39,953 bases of DNA from Bacteroidales bacterium (lineage in GTDB: Bacteria > Bacteroidota > Bacteroidia > Bacteroidales > F082): assembly GCA_017466405.1 (NCBI GenBank), contig JAFTUF010000015.1, positions 1-39,953 on the forward strand, given 5' to 3'. Shown here piece by piece: positions 7,461 through 13,706 of the stretch; the stretch's first letter is position 1, and each line of letters opens with the position of its first letter. The notes under the pieces are model-generated. The model did not search any database. It was not told where the DNA came from and saw only the letters and a list, made by a program, of their open reading frames with translations. The position numbers were made by a program, and so were the translations under genes.

Positions 7461-7517
7461 GCAGGGGTTCCGCTAAAGCTTCACCACCTGCCTATAGTCT
7501 TTCGCGCCTACAGCGCT
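7461..7517. repeat. REP-like palindromic repeat, right copy (inverted)
   Basis: Starts GCAGGGGTTCC, has an inner GCT-AA-AGC hairpin, then CACCTGCCTATAGTCTTT and ends CGCGCCTACAGCGCT. It is the reverse complement of the left copy apart from the inner hairpin and a few bases. Confidence 0.8.
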
Positions 7518-7572
7518 TTTCAACCCAATAGTACAACTATATTTATATCGTCAAATAATCATTAATTCTTCG

Positions 7573-7580
7573 TATCTTTG
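7573..7580 (+). promoter_or_regulatory. -7 box of the IdeS-like lipoprotein gene
   Basis: TATCTTTG followed by CC, 33 bases before the ATG at 7614. No clear TTG was seen at the -33 position. Confidence 0.55.
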
Positions 7581-7613
7581 CCACTCATCACAAAAATTTA
7601 AAATCAAACTGTA

Positions 7614-9830
7614 ATGAAAAAATTATTCTACCTCTCATTGTTGATATTGTTATACGTAACATCTTGTAAACCAAAACCTCCAGTTGAGGAAACGAAACCA
7701 ATAACTCTAAGCGTCGATACCACAGAAATCCTCGCTAACGGCGAAGATATCGCTACTTTTACAGTCTTATGCGATAAAGAAGACGTCACCGACGACTGCC
7801 TCATCTATTTCGCCGCAAACAACGAACAACTCAGCGGATACACATTCTCAACCACTGAACCGGATACCTGCAAATTCTATGCACGTCGAGGAGAAGTGAA
7901 ATCTAACACAGTGACTATCATCGCAAAAGAAGTCGTTCCTGATGAACCAGACGAACCAGAAGATCCAGACGAACCGGAAATACCAGAAGTCGAAGGTCCG
8001 ATAACAATCTCTGCATCAACCGACACCATCGTCGCTAATGGCATTGACGCTGTTAACTTTACAGTAATACAAGATAGCACCGATGTGACTTCATTAAGCA
8101 AGATTTATATCAACGATAGCATTATCGAAAGTAACGTATTTTCAACTATAAAATCAGGTAATTACATCGTTTATGCTAAGAAAAACGACACAATAATTTC
8201 TAATGAAATCTCTTTCTTCGCAAAAGAATATATCGAACCTGAAATACCAATAACAATTACTGCATCTACTGATACAATCATCGCTGATGGTGTTGATGCT
8301 GTGATATTTACAGTAGCGGAGGGAAGAAGAAATATTACCAACGAAATCGACATCTTCGTTAATGGAAATAAGATTGATGGAAATAAATTCACTACTACCG
8401 TCGCTGGCGAATATACAGCCTACGCAAAAAGAGGCGACGTTACTTCTAACGAAATTTCTTTCTTCGCAAAAGAAGTTGAGGAACCAGAAGAACCTGAAAA
8501 GCCAATTGAACTCTACGCTTCAAAAACAAACATCATCGCTGATGGAACTGACGCTGTTACATTTACAGTAAAACAAGATAACAATGAAGTGACTTCCGAA
8601 TCAGAGATTTATGTCAATGGAAATAAGATAAACGGCAATACTTTCACGACTACGGTCGCTGGAAATTATGAAGTCTATGCCAAAAAAGGAGAACTCGTTT
8701 CCAACGAGATAAACATATTCGCAGAAGAATATATTGAGCCAGAGAAACCTATAGTACTTTCTGCTTCAACAACATCCATCACCGCAAACGGTAGCGACGC
8801 TGTTGTTTTCACCGTAATGCAAGACGGAGATAACGTGACAAATGTATCAGAGATTTATGTCAACAACATTTTAATCTCCGGAAATCAATTCTCTACTTTC
8901 ACTCCTGGAACTTATACCGCTTTTGCTAAGAAGAACGAGGTCACTTCCAATGAGATAACTTTCACTGCTGAGGAAGAAGACAATCCAGATACGGGAACTT
9001 CAATCGTCTTTGTTGAAGGCGTCACGATTAACTCTGGTTGGTACGATGTTAACAAGCTGAAGATTGGAGGCCCTGATATCAATATGTGTTGGGCTGCATC
9101 TGCTTCTAACATAATTCAATGGTGGCAAGATCGCTATGTGTCAGCAGGCAACAGCTTGCCATCGGGAGCGGTCTCTGGTCCTGGAACGAAGGTTTATGAA
9201 GACGGACATACTTATAACCTCGCTCTCATGGAGGTGTATCGTGATTTGTGGAACGACATCTACGCAGGCGGCTATCCAGACCATGGCGTGATATGGTATT
9301 TTGAAGGACGTAACATCTATTCTTCAATGACTCCGGGTTATTGTCCTCAACCTAATGCTCCTGGCGGATATTACTCCAACGTGTGGAATCAGATTCTGCC
9401 TTATATGTATCACGAATATACCAACGGCATCTCCGGCGAGTTCGGTGGCTACTATCTATGGGGCGGCGGCTCAGGTCTTTCGGGTAATGCTAGCTTGCAA
9501 AAATTCACCGATTATGTCGTAGAGTTCATCGACAGAGGCGCGGTGTCACTCGTCATATCCTTAGGATCTAACGGCGGATTGCTCCACGCGACAACATTGT
9601 GGGGCTACGAAATCGACAATACTACAGGCTTGATTACCAAGATATGGATTACAGACTCCGACGACATACATCAGGGCAGCACCTCTGGCGACCCTACACA
9701 ACAGCTGCTTCGTGAATACACTATAAGCTACGACGGCGGCAGTCTCGGTAAAATAAAACTGGGCGGAGCACCTTACGGAGCATGCTGGGCGATGACACTC
9801 TATCCTTTCTCAGGATACGGCTCACGCTAA
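7614..9830 (+). CDS. Surface lipoprotein: five Ig-like repeats + IdeS/Mac-like cysteine protease
   Basis: A 738-residue lipoprotein. The signal peptide ends in VTSC with lipidated Cys18. Five Ig-like repeats follow, each opening with P-I-x-L/I-x-A-S-x...A-N/D-G-x-D-A-V-x-F-T-V (starts near 29, 129, 212, 297, 379), joined by Pro/Glu/Asp linkers, most striking at 108-128. The C-terminal domain (about 474-738) carries the IdeS/Mac (peptidase C66) signature: GWYDVNK with Lys481 (oxyanion), Cys492 in MCWAASASNIIQWW, His658 in GLLHATTLWG, and Asp681/Asp683 in WITDSDD. The Cys-to-His and His-to-Asp spacings (166 and 23) agree closely with streptococcal IdeS (168 and 22). IdeS cleaves the IgG hinge; the substrate here is unknown. 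Likely displayed on the cell surface on an Ig-like stalk. Monocistronic, with its own promoter. Confidence 0.88.
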   Translation: MKKLFYLSLLILLYVTSCKPKPPVEETKPITLSVDTTEILANGEDIATFTVLCDKEDVTDDCLIYFAANNEQLSGYTFSTTEPDTCKFYARRGEVKSNTVTIIAKEVVPDEPDEPEDPDEPEIPEVEGPITISASTDTIVANGIDAVNFTVIQDSTDVTSLSKIYINDSIIESNVFSTIKSGNYIVYAKKNDTIISNEISFFAKEYIEPEIPITITASTDTIIADGVDAVIFTVAEGRRNITNEIDIFVNGNKIDGNKFTTTVAGEYTAYAKRGDVTSNEISFFAKEVEEPEEPEKPIELYASKTNIIADGTDAVTFTVKQDNNEVTSESEIYVNGNKINGNTFTTTVAGNYEVYAKKGELVSNEINIFAEEYIEPEKPIVLSASTTSITANGSDAVVFTVMQDGDNVTNVSEIYVNNILISGNQFSTFTPGTYTAFAKKNEVTSNEITFTAEEEDNPDTGTSIVFVEGVTINSGWYDVNKLKIGGPDINMCWAASASNIIQWWQDRYVSAGNSLPSGAVSGPGTKVYEDGHTYNLALMEVYRDLWNDIYAGGYPDHGVIWYFEGRNIYSSMTPGYCPQPNAPGGYYSNVWNQILPYMYHEYTNGISGEFGGYYLWGGGSGLSGNASLQKFTDYVVEFIDRGAVSLVISLGSNGGLLHATTLWGYEIDNTTGLITKIWITDSDDIHQGSTSGDPTQQLLREYTISYDGGSLGKIKLGGAPYGACWAMTLYPFSGYGSR

Positions 9831-9833
9831 TTA

Positions 9834-9919
9834 AGTTACTGAGATGCTAAGATACTAAGATACTAAGTTCACAGTAACTCAGTATCTCAGCAACTCAGCA
9901 ACTCAGCAACTCAGTAACT
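9834..9919. repeat. Octamer array (family D) forming a hairpin at convergent ends
   Basis: Units such as TACTGAGA, TGCTAAGA, TACTAAGA on the left are followed by the inverse type (AACTCAGC, AACTCAGT) on the right, so the array folds back on itself with a loop near 9870. It fills the whole gap between two convergent genes and may stop transcription from both sides. Confidence 0.75.
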
Positions 9920-9920
9920 C

Positions 9921-11192
9921 TTAAAGTCTCCCATCAACAACGTCTCTATCTAAAACGCCTTTGACATCATAGACGACGGCTTTTTCGTTGAGCAACGCCT
10001 TGATATCTAACGACAAAAACTCTTTATGAGCAACGCCTAATATCACAGCATCGTATCTCTCCGGAGCATTAAGTTCGTTCACGATTTCAATTCCATATTC
10101 GCGTCTCACCTCGGCAGCCTCAGCCCACGGGTCATAGACAGTTATGTTGCTCGTATATTCCGATAATGTTGAATAAATATCTACTATCTTAGTGTTACGG
10201 ATGTCGGGACAATTCTCTTTAAAAGTGATTCCCAAGAGAAGAATCTTAGAATCTTTGACAAGCACGCCTTTCTTATTCATCAGCTTAATCACCTGATGTG
10301 CTACATATTCTCCCATGCCATCGTTGAGACGACGCGCCGACGACATTACTCGCGGCAAGACACCATAAACCTGCGCTTTCTGAATGAGATAATAAGGATC
10401 GACGGAGATACAATGTCCGCCCACCAAACCCGGACTCATTTTGATGAAGTTCCACTTCGAGGCAGCGGCTTCAATAACGTCATGAGTATCGATGCCCATA
10501 GCATTGAATATCTTAGCCAACTCATTCATAAAAGCGATGTTGACATCACGTTGCGAGTTCTCTATGATCTTCGACGCCTCTGCGACTTTTATCGAAGGAG
10601 CCTTATGCGTTCCATTGACAAGAACAGTGTTATAAACCTCATCCACGATGTTGGCAATCTCAGGCGTAGAACCCGACGTCACTTTCTTTATCTTCTCGAC
10701 AGTATGTTCCTTGTCGCCAGGGTTGATACGCTCTGGAGAATAACCTGCGAAGAAGTCAAGGTTGAACTTCAAACCAGAGACTCTCTCCACCACAGGCAGA
10801 CATTCTTCTTCAGTGACACCAGGATAAACCGTTGATTCATAAACCACAATATCATTTTTGGAGATGACTTTGCCAACAGTCTCGCTCGCGCTCAGAAGAC
10901 ATTTCAAGTCGGGGCGGTTGTTTTCATCGACGGGCGTAGGAACAGCCACAACATAAAAATTAAAATCCTTAATCTCATTCAAATCGCTTGTACATCTGAA
11001 GCCATGATTTTTGATAGCATCTTGGAGAAGCTCATCAGAAACCTCTAATGTCGCATCATGACCAGCGTTGAGAGCATCCACCCTCGACTGATTCATATCG
11101 AAACCGATAGTCTCAAACTTCGTTGAAAAAAGACGAGCCAAAGGCAAGCCCACATAACCAAGACCTATAACGCAAATTTTTATGTTGTGCAT
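9921..11192 (-). CDS. UDP-N-acetylhexosamine 6-dehydrogenase (TviB/WbpO type)
   Basis: Oxidises a UDP-N-acetylhexosamine to the corresponding uronic acid for capsule or O-antigen. The 423-residue protein has the NAD motif GLGYVGLP at 10-17, catalytic Cys261 in GGHCISVDPYYL, and FKENCPDIRNTK in the C-terminal domain, a variant typical of the TviB/WbpO group (UDP-GlcNAc or UDP-GalNAc) rather than UDP-glucose dehydrogenase. The exact substrate is not decided by sequence. It stands alone: no epimerase or glycosyltransferase gene is adjacent, so the rest of the pathway must be elsewhere. Confidence 0.92.
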   Translation of the reverse strand: MHNIKICVIGLGYVGLPLARLFSTKFETIGFDMNQSRVDALNAGHDATLEVSDELLQDAIKNHGFRCTSDLNEIKDFNFYVVAVPTPVDENNRPDLKCLLSASETVGKVISKNDIVVYESTVYPGVTEEECLPVVERVSGLKFNLDFFAGYSPERINPGDKEHTVEKIKKVTSGSTPEIANIVDEVYNTVLVNGTHKAPSIKVAEASKIIENSQRDVNIAFMNELAKIFNAMGIDTHDVIEAAASKWNFIKMSPGLVGGHCISVDPYYLIQKAQVYGVLPRVMSSARRLNDGMGEYVAHQVIKLMNKKGVLVKDSKILLLGITFKENCPDIRNTKIVDIYSTLSEYTSNITVYDPWAEAAEVRREYGIEIVNELNAPERYDAVILGVAHKEFLSLDIKALLNEKAVVYDVKGVLDRDVVDGRL

Positions 11193-11221
11193 AAACTACT
11201 AAGCTGTTTGTCAATAATTCG

Positions 11222-11229
11222 CAAAGATA
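11222..11229 (-). promoter_or_regulatory. -7 box of the sugar dehydrogenase gene
   Basis: Minus-strand TATCTTTG followed by CG, 29 bases before the ATG at 11192. Confidence 0.6.
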
Positions 11230-11285
11230 AAACAAAATCTTTATAGAATCTGGTACACCGTGAGATTTTAAATATTGAAAAAATG

Positions 11286-11293
11286 TATATTTG
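11286..11293 (+). promoter_or_regulatory. Divergent -7 box before a 50-codon frame
   Basis: TATATTTG followed by CA on the plus strand, 33 bases before the ATG at 11327. Confidence 0.45.
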
Positions 11294-11326
11294 CACATTT
11301 AATTTTTTGGAAAAAATGTAATACTT

Positions 11327-11479
11327 ATGCTTAAACGCAAGATTTATAAGGCTTTAGATAGATTTATGAAGATAGAAGAGTACAATGTCAATAAATCCGT
11401 AGTCTTATCGAATGATAGAAATGTTCATACTGATAATCAGATACTTTATATTCCTATCTACTACGTAATGTTTTTGTGA
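11327..11479 (+). CDS. Small open frame, 50 residues, possibly a gene remnant
   Basis: ATG at 11327, TGA at 11477-11479. It begins MLKRKIYKALDRFMK and ends in the hydrophobic YIPIYYVMFL. A well-placed TAnnTTTG box lies upstream. I do not recognise the protein. The abrupt hydrophobic end followed by repeat-rich, gene-free sequence is what one would see if the start of a longer membrane-associated or glycan-related gene had been cut off. It may equally be non-coding. Confidence 0.3.
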   Translation: MLKRKIYKALDRFMKIEEYNVNKSVVLSNDRNVHTDNQILYIPIYYVMFL

Positions 11480-11620
11480 TAAAAAACTTCCTGTCACATT
11501 CGAATGGAAGAAATTCCATGCCAAGTTCTCAACACCAAAAAATAAAAAAACTATTAGCGTCAATTCGTGTCCATTCTCGGACAGAAATAATCTGTGTCAA
11601 TCTGTGGTCAAATCCTCCAA
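11480..11620. other. Gene-free stretch
   Basis: No credible gene. It contains short similar words (CAATTCGTGTCC, CAATCTGTGG) reminiscent of other decayed tandem repeats, followed by the period-11 array. Confidence 0.5.
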
Positions 11621-11665
11621 CCAAGTCCATACCAAGTCCGTATCAAGTCCATACCAAGTCCGTAC
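11621..11665. repeat. Period-11 tandem array (family E)
   Basis: Four units alternate: CCAAGTCCATA, CCAAGTCCGTA, TCAAGTCCATA, CCAAGTCCGTA. Confidence 0.85.
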
Positions 11666-11715
11666 TTTATACCCTCTGTTCCTTATGTCTCTCCGTCCCT
11701 TCAACCCTCAACAAA

Positions 11716-11788
11716 ATAAACTCTCAAACTTCCAACTCTAAACTTTGAAACTACTATAAACTATTAACTCTAAACTATAAACTTTTTT
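11716..11788. repeat. Heptamer array, family A (copy 4, inverted)
   Basis: The reverse complement reads TTTATAG, TTTAGAG, TTAATAG, TTTATAG and so on, in the same order as the copies at 1076, 1855 and 4078. Its end adjoins the -7 box of the metal-efflux operon. Confidence 0.85.
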
Positions 11789-11791
11789 TCT

Positions 11792-11799
11792 TATCTTTG
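11792..11799 (+). promoter_or_regulatory. -7 box of the metal-efflux operon
   Basis: TATCTTTG followed by CA, 20 bases before the ATG at 11820. The sequence TTCTTATCTTTGCA directly next to family A repeats is repeated at the S46 peptidase gene (25640-25653). Confidence 0.6.
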
Positions 11800-11819
11800 C
11801 AACGTTTTGATTTAGCGAT

Positions 11820-12242
11820 ATGTTAAAGAAAATTAGTCAGATATCACTTTCTTTAGCTTGCATGATTCTTATGCTTCATGCAATAATACCGCATCATCAT
11901 CACCCCGATAAACCAATATGCATCAATAACTTAAATCATAACGACTGTCACAACCATACTCATTGCTGCGACTTCGGACAGCATGACGACCACAATCACG
12001 ATTATGATAAAAGTCATTGTATTATTGACGATTATTTCGCTCCGAAAGACAATAACGAGATAAAAATTTCTTTAGACTCGGAGACTTTGTTTTCTCACTT
12101 CAACCTCATTTTCGATTCCTTAACGACCATTTTAACCCTTGAGGAAGAAGGAATCAACCTCCGACGACCTGACCGAACCTTAATTTATAAAAACCCTCTC
12201 GCAATCTCTAATATCGGATTACGAGCCCCTCCAACTTGCTGA
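11820..12242 (+). CDS. His-rich small exported protein (DUF6769-like), metal-binding candidate
   Basis: A 140-residue protein with an N-terminal hydrophobic segment (about 5-24: ISQISLSLACMILMLHAI) and then a dense cluster of His, Cys and Asp (PHHHHPD, HNHTHCCDFGQHDDHNHDYD) at about 28-70, well suited to bind Zn, Cu or similar ions in the periplasm. The C-terminus ends GLRAPPTC, a pattern I associate with the Bacteroidota family DUF6769, often next to RND metal-efflux genes. It is the first gene of the operon leading to the CusB/CusA/TolC-like genes. A role as periplasmic metal chaperone or buffer is inferred from composition and position. Confidence 0.7.
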   Translation: MLKKISQISLSLACMILMLHAIIPHHHHPDKPICINNLNHNDCHNHTHCCDFGQHDDHNHDYDKSHCIIDDYFAPKDNNEIKISLDSETLFSHFNLIFDSLTTILTLEEEGINLRRPDRTLIYKNPLAISNIGLRAPPTC

Positions 12243-12258
12243 TTAATTGACAATTTAC

Positions 12259-12369
12259 AATTGTAGAGACGTATCAATGATACCATAAAAAATTAACTAT
12301 ATATCATTGCTGCGTCTCATGCGAATCAATTGTCACCAATGGACGTATTCGAACGTCCCTACATAATTT
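12259..12369. repeat. Two hairpins of palindromic family F
   Basis: First hairpin: GAGACGTATCAATGATA at 12265-12281 pairs with TATCATTGCTGCGTCTC at 12302-12318, with one 3-base mismatch block. Second: GGACGT-ATTCGA-ACGTCC at 12341-12358. They are bounded by TTGTAGAGACG on the left and CCCTACATAATT on the right, so the whole may be one small non-autonomous element between the His-rich gene and the adaptor gene. It may also modulate expression within the operon. Confidence 0.65.
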
Positions 12370-12404
12370 CTAATTTCGTAACTTATTAATCAACAATCAT
12401 AAAA

Positions 12405-13691
12405 ATGAAAAAAATATTAATAATCGCAGCTATCATCGTAGGATTGATTTCCTATAGTTGTGTCAACAGACAACAGTCAACAGTCAACAGTCATGAACAT
12501 TCAGCAACTTGCAATCACGACCATGACCACAATCACGACCATTCAACTCACAGTCATGAGCATTCTGCAACTTGCGACCATGACCACAATCATGACCATA
12601 ACCACGACCACTCTGCTCACAGCTCACAGCCTGCAGCTCACAGCCACGATCACGAAGGCGGAATAACATTCGGCTTAGACCAACAAGCAAAGATTGATTT
12701 TGAAGTAGTTGAAGTAGTGAGCGAACCTCTTTACCAAATCATCAGAACTTCAGCTCAGATTCTTCCTTCTCAAGAAAGCGAAAAGATATTGACAGCTACA
12801 ACAAGCGGCATTGTTTCTTTCGAGAACAAAGACATCGTCGAAGGTTTGGAAGTCAAATCAGGACAGACTTTGTTCAGCATCGACAACGATAACATGGCTG
12901 ACGGTAGCCTCGCAGTTCGTCGCCAAGAGATTGAAGCTGAATATGAAAAGGCAAAAGCAGAATACGAACGTAAACAGTCTCTCGCAGAAGATAAACTCAT
13001 CTCTCAAAGCGAATTGTTAGATGCAAAAACTGAATATCTCAAAGCTGAGAAACATTACCAAAATATGATTCAAAACTATCCTGAAGGCAAGACTCTCCAC
13101 AGAGCAACTATCTCAGGTTCAATAAAAGACATCTTGGTTCCTAACAACTCTTACGTAGAAGCCGGTCAACCTATCATGACTTTAGCTAAAAACGACAGAC
13201 TCTACGTCCGCGCCGACTTACAATCAAAATATTATCCTGTCTTGAAAGACATCAAAACCGCTAATATCAAGACTCCTAACGATGGCAAAGTCTATTCTTT
13301 AAACGATTTATCAGGTCGTCTCTTATCTTACGGTAAGACTACTGATGTCAGCAACCCTTTGATTCCTATCACTTTCGAGATTAAGAATAACGGCATTCTT
13401 CTTCCAGGTTCTTTTGTAGAGATTTTCATCACTGCCGAAAGCAACGAAATGGGTATCATGTTACCTAACAGCGCTATCGTAGAGGAAATGGGAATCTACT
13501 GCGTCTTCGTTCAGACTTGCACCGATTCTTTCGAGAAACGCATCATCACCAAAGGCGTCACCGACGGTAACAACACACAGATTCTCAAAGGCGTGAAAGC
13601 AGGCGAAAGAGTCGTAAGCAAAGGCGCTGTCAATGTTAAGTTGGCACAAGGTTCAGCAGCATTAGACCCTCATGCAGGTCACGTTCATTGA
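12405..13691 (+). CDS. RND metal-efflux periplasmic adaptor, His-rich (CusB/CzcB-like)
   Basis: Membrane-fusion protein linking the inner-membrane pump to the TolC-like channel. 428 residues; the lipoprotein signal ends ISYSC with Cys19. Residues 30-84 are a metal-binding stretch with two copies of SHEHSATC(N/D)HDH followed by HNHDH-type repeats. The adaptor core follows: barrel-sandwich strands around 110-160, a helical hairpin (about 165-215), then beta-barrel and membrane-proximal domains. Unusually, residues 23-29 (QQSTVNS) are exactly the translation of family B heptamers and 70-80 (SAHSSQPAAHS) that of family C heptamers, so the His-rich arm is bordered by repeat-derived sequence. Part of the operon 11820-17988; gap to the pump gene is 15 bases. 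Confidence 0.92.
   Translation: MKKILIIAAIIVGLISYSCVNRQQSTVNSHEHSATCNHDHDHNHDHSTHSHEHSATCDHDHNHDHNHDHSAHSSQPAAHSHDHEGGITFGLDQQAKIDFEVVEVVSEPLYQIIRTSAQILPSQESEKILTATTSGIVSFENKDIVEGLEVKSGQTLFSIDNDNMADGSLAVRRQEIEAEYEKAKAEYERKQSLAEDKLISQSELLDAKTEYLKAEKHYQNMIQNYPEGKTLHRATISGSIKDILVPNNSYVEAGQPIMTLAKNDRLYVRADLQSKYYPVLKDIKTANIKTPNDGKVYSLNDLSGRLLSYGKTTDVSNPLIPITFEIKNNGILLPGSFVEIFITAESNEMGIMLPNSAIVEEMGIYCVFVQTCTDSFEKRIITKGVTDGNNTQILKGVKAGERVVSKGAVNVKLAQGSAALDPHAGHVH
12462..12492. repeat. Heptamer array, family B, inside the adaptor gene
   Basis: GTCAACA, GACAACA, GTCAACA, GTCAACA, GTC: four perfect or near-perfect 7-mers on the coding strand, encoding residues around RQQSTVNS. Confidence 0.88.
12615..12645. 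repeat. Heptamer array, family C, inside the adaptor gene
   Basis: GCTCACA, GCTCACA, GCCTGCA, GCTCACA, GCC on the coding strand; encodes AHSSQPAAHS, nearly the same peptide as the rfbB insertion. Confidence 0.88.
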
Positions 13692-13694
13692 TAA

Positions 13695-13701
13695 AAGGAG
13701 G
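13695..13701 (+). promoter_or_regulatory. Strong Shine-Dalgarno sequence that sets the pump start
   Basis: AAGGAGG, rare in Bacteroidota, five bases before the ATG at 13707. It overlaps an in-frame GTG at 13701, which therefore cannot be the start. Confidence 0.8.
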
Positions 13702-13706
13702 TGTCT

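Larger units (their letters stand above)
6817..7517. mobile_element. Single-gene IS200/RAYT-like unit
   Basis: Inverted palindromic repeats (6817-6878 and 7461-7517) bracket one Y1 transposase gene. A further small palindrome GTCCC-TAC-GGGAC lies at 7423-7435 between gene and right repeat. No target-site duplication was seen, which fits this family. Exact ends of the mobile unit are not certain. Confidence 0.65.

Noticed and set aside
9834-9919. CRISPR-like array
   Set aside because: The units are contiguous 8-mers without unique spacers and there are no cas genes.
10296-10835. 179-residue open frame opposite the sugar dehydrogenase gene
   Set aside because: Antisense shadow of a gene with intact catalytic motifs; no family resemblance and no promoter or start signal.
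1996-11192. A capsule gene cluster spanning rfbB to the sugar dehydrogenase
   Set aside because: There are no glycosyltransferases, flippase or polymerase genes between them, and they are separated by independently transcribed unrelated genes.
11476-11748. 90-residue open frame on the plus strand
   Set aside because: It consists almost entirely of period-11 and heptamer repeats; composition is not protein-like.
12460-12666. Alternative-frame ORF (68 residues) over the adaptor gene's His-rich part
   Set aside because: Heptamer and HDH-coding repeats keep other frames open by chance; the adaptor frame has the lipobox and the conserved domains.
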